NCBI GenBank assembly: GCA_947455805.1
Contig: CANGSN010000039.1
Location: forward strand, 1-13,386
Direction of reading: 5' to 3'
Length of the DNA stretch: 13,386 nt
DNA from: Planctomycetota bacterium
GTDB lineage: Bacteria; Planctomycetota; UBA1135; UBA2386
The notes beneath the pieces are model-generated. The model had not been told where the DNA came from, searched no databases, and saw only the letters and a list, made by a program, of their open reading frames with translations. Below, in pieces: positions 1 through 7,037 of the stretch. The translations under genes were made by a program, and so were the position numbers. Position 1 is the stretch's first letter, and each line of letters opens with the position of its first letter.

Positions 1-1
1 G

Positions 2-664
2 GCCGCTGCGATCGCTGCCACCGTGCCGGCGACTCCGCCCCCAGCCGCGGTGCGCGCCGCCCCCACCGCCGCCAGCGACGATCCGGTGGCGCAGTTGCAG
101 GCGCTGCGCCACGAGGTGCTGCCGTGCACGCGCTGCAAGCTGCACCAGGGTCGCCAGCACACGGTGTTCGGCGAAGGCAACCCGCGCGCGCGCGTGATGT
201 TCATCGGCGAAGCCCCCGGCGCGCGCGAGGACCAGAGCGGGCGGCCGTTCGTCGGCGACGCCGGCCAGCTGCTCGACCGCATCATCACCGGCGCGATGGG
301 CCTGCAGCGGCAGGACGTCTACATCGCCAACATCAACAAGTGCCGGCCGCCGGGCAACCGCGTCCCCGAGCCCGACGAGGTCGCCGCCTGCCTGCCGTTC
401 CTGCGCCAGCAGGTCGAGATCGTGCGCCCCGAGGTGCTGGTCTGCCTCGGCCGCACCGCCGCCCAGAACCTGCTGGGCACGACGGCCAGCACGACGGCGC
501 TGCGCGGCCGCGAACTCGAGTACCTAGGCATCCCGGTCGTCGTCACCTGGCACCCGGCCTACCTGCTGCGCGAGCCGGCCCACAAGCGCGAAACCTGGGA
601 GGACATCAAGCGGGTCAACCGCCTGCTGGGTCGCCCGGAAGTGCCGCCCCCCACTGGCACCTGA
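2..664 (+). CDS. Family-4 uracil-DNA glycosylase (4Fe-4S), 5'-partial
   Basis: Removes uracil from DNA produced by cytosine deamination or dUTP incorporation, starting base-excision repair in the cytoplasm. Numbering from the GTG at 23, the family-4 signature is complete: a CxxC pair (C35, C38) plus C107 and C123, the four expected 4Fe-4S ligands; motif GEAPGARED at 62-70 followed by GRPFVG; NINKCRPPGNR around 103-113; and the C-terminal active-site motif HPAYLLR starting at H177. The frame stays open to the window edge (Ala-rich codons from base 2), and the N-terminus is an Ala/Pro-rich linker. The real start is therefore probably upstream and the gene cut by the window; the GTG at 23 is the only start visible. 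The stop is TGA at 662-664. A strong hairpin follows within two bases, so it probably ends its own transcription unit, and it has no evident link to the envelope genes downstream. Family assignment is firm; start is not. Confidence 0.93.
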   Translation, partial: AAAIAATVPATPPPAAVRAAPTAASDDPVAQLQALRHEVLPCTRCKLHQGRQHTVFGEGNPRARVMFIGEAPGAREDQSGRPFVGDAGQLLDRIITGAMGLQRQDVYIANINKCRPPGNRVPEPDEVAACLPFLRQQVEIVRPEVLVCLGRTAAQNLLGTTASTTALRGRELEYLGIPVVVTWHPAYLLREPAHKRETWEDIKRVNRLLGRPEVPPPTGT

Positions 665-665
665 A

Positions 666-693
666 AGCCCGAGAGGACGTCGTGCTTCGGGCT
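666..693 (+). terminator. Hairpin just after the uracil-DNA glycosylase gene, terminator-like
   Basis: AGCCCGA (666-672) pairs perfectly with TCGGGCT (687-693) across a 14-base loop, starting two bases after the stop codon. No T-tract follows, so it is either a weak intrinsic terminator or a 3'-end stabiliser. It is the first of a series of hairpins running to about 801. Confidence 0.35.
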
Positions 694-843
694 CCCAGCA
701 GCAGGTTGGGCGGCTGCATCCGCAGCCGCGCCGGGGCTTCGAGAGGAACGCTCTCGGCCCCCGAGGGGGCGAACCCTTCGCCACGGCGGATGGAGCCGCC
801 GACGCGAACGACGGAAACGCCTGCGATCGCGATGGCAGCAACC

Positions 844-872
844 TTGACCACTCCCGTTGCCCTCGCTACGGT
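844..872 (+). promoter_or_regulatory. Promoter-like element upstream of the first secretin
   Basis: TTGACC (844-849) and TACGGT (867-872) are separated by 17 bases, fitting a sigma-70-type -35/-10 pair, with a good -35 and a weak -10. The block CCGTTGC (854-860) followed by GCTACGGT (865-872) recurs almost identically upstream of the second secretin at 10485-10502. If used, it gives a leader of roughly 295 bases before the ATG at 1174. Similarity between the two sites is seen; promoter activity is inferred. Confidence 0.35.
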
Positions 873-1173
873 CCCGCCACCCTGCGGCCCGGTAGCGTCC
901 CTCGACGGCCCAGGATTCGTTCGTTCGTGACGGTGCGCGTCGCCCCTCCGCGCGTGTCTGTGGCATGCAGACGTCGTGTGGCGGCACGCGCATTCTCCCG
1001 ACGCGCGATCGTTCTTTGCCCTCCACGTTCGTTCGTCCGGCCGCGACAACACCCTTCTCCCGGAGCGATCCTCACGAAGCGGTGCGCATCGCTCTCGTGT
1101 CTGTCGCAGCGCCGCGGACGACTCGAATCGGCAGCCCCCTCTCCCCGATCGCCACTTCTGCAGGCTTCTCAGC

Positions 1174-3807
1174 ATGATCAAGGTCCAGTCCCTGCGCTTG
1201 CGCGGCCTCTGTGCATCCACTCTGCTCGCCCTGGCCGCGTGTTCGGGTTCGCCCACGGAAGCAGTCGAAAGGAATGGCGCCGGCGGCGGCACGGACGGCA
1301 AGGCGCTCACGGCGCCAGCCGGTCAGCAGGACCCGCAGGGAAACCCGGGGACGGGGATGCAGGACCCGCGCGACACGCCGGCCCTCGTCGCCAAGGTGCT
1401 GGAAAAGGCGAGGGGCAATCTCGAACTGCGCCTGTTCGAGGACGCTCGCGACGACGCGGCCTACGCGCTGGAGCTGCAGCCGAACAATGCGGAAGCGCGT
1501 GAGATCCTCGCCCGCTGCACGGCCGTGCTCGGCGGCGACCGCGGTGTCGGCCTGACCAATCAGGTGCGGGACATGGTGCTGGAAGACCGCATCCGCCAGG
1601 AGCGCGAGCGCTCGCAGATCGAGAACGAGCTGCGCCTCGGCGATGCGTTGATGGACAAGGGCGAGTTCGGCCGCGCCCTCGAGCGTTACGAGACGGCGAA
1701 GGCGCTGTCGCTCTATTCCCCCTACATGCAGGCCAACGACGAGCTGAAGAAGCGCGCCGAGTTGAGCCTCCAGCAGGCCCAGGAGCGCAAGCGCAAGGCC
1801 GAACTCGACTCGACCGAACGCAGCCGCGTCGAGTCGCAAGCCGAGCTGGCGCGCCGCCTGCGCGACCAGGAGATCGCCCGCGAAGAGCGCGTCGAGAGCC
1901 TGCTCGAGACCGCCAACGTCATGTTCATGAACGAGCAGTACAACGAGGCGATCGCCAAGCTCGATCAAGCCTTGCTGCTCAACCCGACGCACCCGATGGC
2001 GATCTCGCTGCGCGAGCTGGCCGATCGCGCCCGCCACAACGCGGCGATGAACGAGCACCGCGATCGCTACCGCGAGAACTGGCACCGCACGTTCCAGGAG
2101 CTGAAGCAGACCATCGTCCCGCAGACGGAGACGGTGCTGTTCGACCCGAACATCTGGGACAAGGTCAGCCAGCGCAAGCCTGCCAGCTACGACTCGCTGG
2201 CTTCTGCCGAGGCTCCTGGCGACGCCGAGGTGCGCAAGCGCCTCGAGCGCCAGGCCGAACCGGTGCGCATCTCGCGCGCAACCGTCAAGGATTGGGCGCT
2301 CTACTTCCAGGAGCGCTCGGGGGTGACGTTCCTCGTCTCGCAGGAGATCAAGGACCTGCCCGAGGACAAGACGACGCTGACCGACTTCGCGATGGACTCG
2401 CGCACGATCGCCGAGACCCTGCAAGCGATCCGCCTCGTCACCGGCGTCGCCTACAAGATCAAGGACAGCATGGTCCACCTGGTCACGCCGGAGAAGGCGA
2501 TCGGGGACCTCTATCAGCAGCCCTACGCCGTCAACGAGCTGATCGTCAAGATCAACGGTCGCCCGGGCCCCAACCTCCGCCTGCCGACCGCCGGCGACGA
2601 CCAGCCGACGTTCCAGCCGGAGATCGAAGCCGACAAGCCGTCGGTGTTCGACGAGACCAAGCTGGCCGACCTGATCAAGAACACGATTGAGCCGGAGCGC
2701 TTCGCCGACAGCACGTTCGCCGTCACCGTGTCGCCGGAGCAGGGCACCCTCTACGTCGTCGCCGACCGCAAGTCGCAGGAGGCCGTGGCCAAGCTGCTGG
2801 CGGACCTGCGCCGCCACGTCGGCATCCAGATCGATGTCGAGACCCGGTTCCTCAAGGTCGAGGACAACTTCCTGGAGGACGTCGGCGTCGACCTGCGTGG
2901 CCTCGGCGACCAGTCGTCGCAGGGCATCGCTGGCCGCGGCCTCGAGAAGCAGGGCGACCGCAGCAACGCCGGCATCGACGACTTCGGCCCGCGCCAGCTG
3001 CAAAACGCCGCCGTGCCCGGCACGGTCGGCACCGGCACCTCGCCCGGCATCTTCTTCGACGACGGCAACGACGGCGACGCCATGGCACGCGTCGAGAACC
3101 TCTACAACCAGACGCTCGGCGGCCGCAACGGTGGCCTGACCAACGCCGGCGGCTTGGCCCTGCAGTATGCGTTCCTCGATGACACCGAGCTCGAGGTCGT
3201 CCTGCGTGCGGTGTCGAAGCAGGAGCGAAGCGAGCAGATCGACGCCCCGCGCCTGCTGATCTACAACAACACGCGGGCGCACATGCTGCAGCTGCGCCAG
3301 ATCGCCTACATCCGCGACTTCGAGGTCGAAATCGCGCAGGCCGCCGCCGTGGCCAACCCGGTGATCGGCGTCGTCCAGGACGGCGTTGCGCTGGACGTAC
3401 GACCGGTCGTCGACAGCGAACTGAAGTTCGTGACGATGGAGGTCCGCCCGACCGTCATGCAGCTGCAGCTGCCGATCCCGACGTTCACGACGACGCTGGG
3501 CGTCGGTCAGCCGATTTCGATCCAGTTGCCGCAGGTCACGCGCCAGACGGTGCGCACGACGCTCACGATGCCGGACGGCGGCACGGTGATGCTGGGCGGC
3601 ATGCGCCTGGTCGAGCGCCAGAACCTGAAGTCGACCGTGCCGCTGCTCGGCAACCTGCCGGGGCTGAGCTGGCTGTTCAGCCGCCAGGGCCAGTCGCTGC
3701 AGAACCGCAAGATCCTGATCCTGATCACCTCGCGCATCGTCCTGATGGACGAGCACGAGCCGAACCCGCTGACGCTGCCGAGCGCGCGCAGCCTCACGCG
3801 GAACTGA
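1174..3807 (+). CDS. Lipoprotein secretin with N-terminal TPR/coiled-coil region (secretin A)
   Basis: Predicted outer-membrane pore subunit of the GspD/PilQ secretin superfamily, 877 aa. In order: lipoprotein signal peptide with lipobox LAAC (lipidated Cys23); Gly/Pro-rich linker to about 65; TPR-like repeats near 68-110 and 150-185; charged coiled coil about 185-240; TPR near 240-290; N0/STN-like domain about 363-440; N1-like domain about 450-560; secretin core from about 560, containing the hallmark PDGGTVMLGG at 800-809 and a VPLLGNLPGLSWLF segment. It ends near 858 plus a short tail, with no obvious pilotin-binding S domain. The ATG at 1174 was chosen because it gives a textbook lipoprotein signal; in-frame sequence upstream is Arg/Ser-rich and not gene-like. 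No strong Shine-Dalgarno is visible. Lipidated secretins that target themselves to the outer membrane are known (Pseudomonas HxcQ). It is paralogous to the gene at 10717. No type II/IV partner genes are nearby, so the transported substrate is unknown. Confidence 0.88.
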   Translation: MIKVQSLRLRGLCASTLLALAACSGSPTEAVERNGAGGGTDGKALTAPAGQQDPQGNPGTGMQDPRDTPALVAKVLEKARGNLELRLFEDARDDAAYALELQPNNAEAREILARCTAVLGGDRGVGLTNQVRDMVLEDRIRQERERSQIENELRLGDALMDKGEFGRALERYETAKALSLYSPYMQANDELKKRAELSLQQAQERKRKAELDSTERSRVESQAELARRLRDQEIAREERVESLLETANVMFMNEQYNEAIAKLDQALLLNPTHPMAISLRELADRARHNAAMNEHRDRYRENWHRTFQELKQTIVPQTETVLFDPNIWDKVSQRKPASYDSLASAEAPGDAEVRKRLERQAEPVRISRATVKDWALYFQERSGVTFLVSQEIKDLPEDKTTLTDFAMDSRTIAETLQAIRLVTGVAYKIKDSMVHLVTPEKAIGDLYQQPYAVNELIVKINGRPGPNLRLPTAGDDQPTFQPEIEADKPSVFDETKLADLIKNTIEPERFADSTFAVTVSPEQGTLYVVADRKSQEAVAKLLADLRRHVGIQIDVETRFLKVEDNFLEDVGVDLRGLGDQSSQGIAGRGLEKQGDRSNAGIDDFGPRQLQNAAVPGTVGTGTSPGIFFDDGNDGDAMARVENLYNQTLGGRNGGLTNAGGLALQYAFLDDTELEVVLRAVSKQERSEQIDAPRLLIYNNTRAHMLQLRQIAYIRDFEVEIAQAAAVANPVIGVVQDGVALDVRPVVDSELKFVTMEVRPTVMQLQLPIPTFTTTLGVGQPISIQLPQVTRQTVRTTLTMPDGGTVMLGGMRLVERQNLKSTVPLLGNLPGLSWLFSRQGQSLQNRKILILITSRIVLMDEHEPNPLTLPSARSLTRN

Positions 3808-3821
3808 CCCGCAGGATCGGT

Positions 3822-3854
3822 GCGGCCGCCTCGTCCCTTGGATGCGGCGGCCGC
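3822..3854 (+). terminator. Terminator-like hairpin after secretin A
   Basis: GCGGCCGCC (3822-3830) and GGCGGCCGC (3846-3854) form a perfect 9-bp GC stem with a 15-base loop, beginning 14 bases after the stop of secretin A. Only TTGCGTTCC follows, not a true T-tract, so termination strength is uncertain. Confidence 0.45.
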
Positions 3855-4002
3855 TTGCGTTCCGGGCTCTCGACGCAGTCCGGCACCCACGCAGCGCCCC
3901 CTGCAGCCCAGGTTGCGAAGGGTTGCCTGGGATCGACTGAACGCGTCGGTATGCTCGTTCGTTCCCCCTCGATGGCGGCGCCGTCGCTTGGCTCCGCCTC
4001 CC

Positions 4003-4035
4003 CCTTCCGGGTTCGCGGCACGCCAGCCCGGAAGG
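4003..4035 (+). promoter_or_regulatory. Strong leader hairpin upstream of the large TPR gene
   Basis: CCTTCCGGG (4003-4011) pairs perfectly with CCCGGAAGG (4027-4035), a 9-bp stem with a 15-base loop ending 30 bases before the GGAG ribosome site (4066-4069) of the gene at 4076. It could be an attenuator, an mRNA-stabilising 5' structure or a second terminator of the upstream unit. A TATGCT hexamer at 3950-3955 might serve as a -10 for this gene, but I see no matching -35 at the right spacing. Structure seen; role inferred. Confidence 0.35.
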
Positions 4036-4075
4036 CCCCGCACACGTCCGAACCTTCGAATCTCCGGAGTCGCCA

Positions 4076-6958
4076 GTGATCGGTTTCCACGGCAGGCCTG
4101 TCGTCGACCTCAAGAAGCTCTGCTGCGTGATCGCGCTCGGTGCCATGGCGCCGTTCGCGTTCGCCCAGGACAAGTTCGATCGCGAACTGCAGTTCGTCCG
4201 CGGCCTGGCCCGCGAGATGCGCTTCATCGAGCTCGCCAAGTCGGAGGCGGAGCGCCTCGCCACCCAGTTCCGCGACGCCAGCCACCAGGACAAGGTCGCG
4301 CAGCTGTCGGTCGAGATCACCTACTACGGGGCGCGCTCGCGCAGCGACCGCAACCAGCAGCGCGCGCTGTTCAAGGAGACGATCGAGAAGAGCAAGCAGC
4401 TCGTCGACCAGTCGAAGGACGAACGCGTGCAGCTCGGCGCCCGCCTGACGCTGGCGGAAGCCTCGGCCGACTACGGCAAGTTCCTGGTCGAGGAGATCGA
4501 GATCGCGCGCACCGAGTCGCCCGAGAAGGTCAAGGAGATCGAGGCCGAGGCCGCCAAGGTCTTCGACGGCGGCATCGAAGCCTGCGAAACGGTACGCAAG
4601 AGCTTCAGCGGCAGCGAGGACCCGGAGAAGCAGGGCCGCGCCTACCAGATGTGGCTGCAGGCCGGCGTGCTGATGCGCGAACAGGGCCGCGCCGACAAGG
4701 CGAACCGCAGCGTCCTGGTGACGCGAGCCATCAACCACCTGACCGAGCTGATCTACGAAGCCGGAGAAGAGACCTACAGCGGCATGCGCGCGCTGTTCGA
4801 GATCGCGCAATGCCGCGAAGTCGACGGCAAGACCACCGAAGCGATCGAGAGCTACCGCAGCACGATCCGCACGATCGTGACGTCGCTCGAAGCTTCGGAA
4901 AAGGGCGAGCTCGAACTCGGCGCCGACCTCGAAGCCGCGATGTTCGAGATGCTGCAGGAGGTCTACGAGCGCGTCGGCGACGTGATGGTCAAGCAGGGCA
5001 GCCCGGAGACCCCGGACCTGTTCGCCGAGTTCCGCAAGCACGTGGCGCAGTTCGGCGAGAAGGGCAGGGACCTTTTCGACGTCGTCAGCGAGGAGTTCGG
5101 GCACTTGATGCTGCTCGCCGAGAGCAAGTTCCTCGCCGAGTCGGGCGACCCGAAGAAGGTCGCCGACGCCATGGCGATGGTGAAGCGCATCAACGACAAG
5201 CACCCCAACGACTTCGTCGGCGTACGCGCGAAGGCCGTGCTGCGCGACATCCTGGCCGTGCAGCAGAACCTGGTCAGCGGCGGCCTGCTGTTCGAGATCG
5301 CCAAGGGCGAGTTCCAGAACAAGAACCTCGAGGCCGCGATCAAGGGCCTGCACAGGGCCATCCCGACGCTGACCGGCGACGACGCCAAGAAGTTCGGCCT
5401 CGAAGCCTGGCAGATGCTGGGCACCGCCTACGGCCAGAGCGAGCGCTACGTCGAGGCGATCCTGGCGTTCGGCGAAGGCCTGAAGCGCCACGCCGGCGAC
5501 GACGAGAAGCGGGCAGGAGAAGCAGCCGACGCCCTCGACCGCGCCATCTCGGCGCTGAAGCGGCAGAGCAAGAACGACCCCTACTTCGAGACGCTCTACC
5601 GCGACGCGGCCGAGCTGATCAAGACCTACTCGGTCGGCGGCGGCGCCAAGCTGTTCTGGAAGCAGGGCAACGACCTGTTCCAGACCGACAAGAAGTACGC
5701 AGAGGCGATCGCGCAGTTCGAGCAGATCGACGCCAAGTTCCTCTACTACGAGCGCGCGCGGGTCAACATCGGCCGCGCCCAGCTGATGCTCGGCGAGTTC
5801 GACAAGGCGCGGCAGTCGCTGGCGGCCTACCGGACGTTCGCCAAGGAGAACGAGATCGAGGCGCGCGACACCGCCCGCCAGCAGGTCCGCCAGGTGGCGA
5901 TGCTCGAGGCCGACTGGGCCGAGGTGCAGATGGCCTACATGGAGGCCCGCGGCAGCAACGAGCTGAAGCGCAAGAAGGACCTGGCCAAGTACCCGGACGC
6001 CGTGCAGAAGGTCGAAGCCTTCCTCGCCGCCAACGAGAAGGACGGCGCGCAGAACCAGATGGTCGTCTACTCGCTCGAGTACCTCGGCCGCCTCGCCGCC
6101 GACCAGGCCCAGCTCGACAAGGCCGAGGCCGCCCGCGTGCGGCTGAAGGCGATCGACAAGGTTCGCTCGGCCAGCCTCGCGACCGACATCTTCCGCGAGC
6201 TGCAGGCCCGCGCGAAGTCGCAGACCGAGGAGCTGAACAAGGCGATCGCCGGTGACAAGGGCGAGCAGGTCATCGACAAGGCCACCGCCGAGCTCGAGGC
6301 GACGCAGCGCAGCCTGGTCGCGCTCGGCCTCGACTACATCGCCACGTCGCCGAAGCCGCAGCTCGGTGTGCTGGTGGCGACGGCCCAGACCTGCGAGCAA
6401 CTCGGCGAATGGCAGCGCGTCGACGAGATCGCGCGCAAGATCCTCGCCGACTTCGAGAGCGACACCAGCGACCAGACCAAGAAGGTGCTGGACCAGGTCG
6501 TGCGCCCGATGGTCGGCGAAGCGTTGCTGCAGCTGCGCAAGTTCACCGAGGCGTTGACGATGCTCGAGGCCGCCGAGAAAGCCAATCCGCAGCGGCTCGA
6601 ACTCAAGCGCCAGATCGCGCGCGCGCTCGGTGGCTGGCTCGAGTACGACAAGAGCGGTCGCGCCCGCGTCGAGCCAGGTCTCGAGAAGCCGGTCGAGGCC
6701 TACGCCAAGTTCATGCAGGACTACTACCAGGTCCGCAACAAGACCGCGGAGATGCGGAAGTTCAGCCTCGACTGGTACCGCATGCAGTGGGAAGCGTTCT
6801 GGTTCGCCAAGCGCGCCGCGACGAAGGACTCGAAGTACAAGGGCTACGCCGACTCGATCTACGCGTCGACGCGTTCGACCGACGACTTCGCCACCTTGAA
6901 GACCTTCGGTGCCGAGGGCCTGCGGCTGCACAAGAACTTCATGAACAACCGCAACTGA
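4076..6958 (+). CDS. Large exported TPR-repeat protein
   Basis: 960-aa, predominantly helical protein, probably a periplasmic scaffold binding protein partners; no enzymatic motif is visible. The start is GTG at 4076, supported by GGAG at 4066-4069 with 6-base spacing. The product begins with a basic/hydrophobic signal peptide (VDLKKLCCVIALGAMAPFAFA) cleavable after Ala30, with QDKF next. No lipobox and no later membrane segment are seen, so a soluble periplasmic location is likely. Helical repeats run throughout; the clearest TPR units are near 444-474 (AYGQSERYVEAILAFGEGL), 525-590 (QGNDLFQTDKKYAEAIAQFEQ, then LMLGEFDKARQSL), 761-790 and 815-840 (LLQLRKFTEALTMLEAAEKANP). The Trp/Tyr-rich C-terminus (about 890-960) is not TPR-like. 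It sits collinear with a second TPR gene and the ExbB/ExbD genes, suggesting it belongs to that machine. I do not recognise a named family. Confidence 0.85.
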   Translation: MIGFHGRPVVDLKKLCCVIALGAMAPFAFAQDKFDRELQFVRGLAREMRFIELAKSEAERLATQFRDASHQDKVAQLSVEITYYGARSRSDRNQQRALFKETIEKSKQLVDQSKDERVQLGARLTLAEASADYGKFLVEEIEIARTESPEKVKEIEAEAAKVFDGGIEACETVRKSFSGSEDPEKQGRAYQMWLQAGVLMREQGRADKANRSVLVTRAINHLTELIYEAGEETYSGMRALFEIAQCREVDGKTTEAIESYRSTIRTIVTSLEASEKGELELGADLEAAMFEMLQEVYERVGDVMVKQGSPETPDLFAEFRKHVAQFGEKGRDLFDVVSEEFGHLMLLAESKFLAESGDPKKVADAMAMVKRINDKHPNDFVGVRAKAVLRDILAVQQNLVSGGLLFEIAKGEFQNKNLEAAIKGLHRAIPTLTGDDAKKFGLEAWQMLGTAYGQSERYVEAILAFGEGLKRHAGDDEKRAGEAADALDRAISALKRQSKNDPYFETLYRDAAELIKTYSVGGGAKLFWKQGNDLFQTDKKYAEAIAQFEQIDAKFLYYERARVNIGRAQLMLGEFDKARQSLAAYRTFAKENEIEARDTARQQVRQVAMLEADWAEVQMAYMEARGSNELKRKKDLAKYPDAVQKVEAFLAANEKDGAQNQMVVYSLEYLGRLAADQAQLDKAEAARVRLKAIDKVRSASLATDIFRELQARAKSQTEELNKAIAGDKGEQVIDKATAELEATQRSLVALGLDYIATSPKPQLGVLVATAQTCEQLGEWQRVDEIARKILADFESDTSDQTKKVLDQVVRPMVGEALLQLRKFTEALTMLEAAEKANPQRLELKRQIARALGGWLEYDKSGRARVEPGLEKPVEAYAKFMQDYYQVRNKTAEMRKFSLDWYRMQWEAFWFAKRAATKDSKYKGYADSIYASTRSTDDFATLKTFGAEGLRLHKNFMNNRN

Positions 6959-7037
6959 TCCCGATCGCGAACCCGCCCCACGATCAGGACGCCGCGAAGA
7001 CCTGGCTCGCTCAACCGCCCAAGCCCACGTGACCACG

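Larger units (their letters stand above)
665..1173. other. Non-coding region rich in hairpins, upstream of the first secretin
   Basis: This 509-base stretch holds no credible gene: the frames open here are Arg/Ser-rich, lack ribosome sites and lack the third-position GC bias of the real genes. Its first 140 bases carry consecutive perfect inverted repeats: 666-672/687-693; GCGGCTGC 710-717 with GCAGCCGC 722-729 (tetraloop ATCC); CGAGAG 740-745 with CTCTCG 751-756; GCCCCC 757-762 with GGGGGC 765-770, which competes with GGCGAA 768-773/TTCGCC 777-782; and CGGCGG 784-789 with CCGCCG 796-801. A promoter-like element lies at 844-872. Tandem TTCG units occur at 916-928, and a related CGTTCGTTCG lies at 1026-1035. 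The rest of the leader down to 1173 shows nothing I can name. No riboswitch or tRNA could be recognised. Confidence 0.55.

Noticed and set aside
740..782. Glycine-riboswitch-like look of the GAGAG...CCGAGGGGGCGAA segment.
   Set aside because: The required downstream CTCTCAGGCAAAA-type core is missing and no glycine gene follows.
976..1173. N-terminal extension of secretin A to an upstream in-frame ATG at 976.
   Set aside because: The extension is Arg/Ser/His-rich and would bury the clear lipoprotein signal that starts at 1174.
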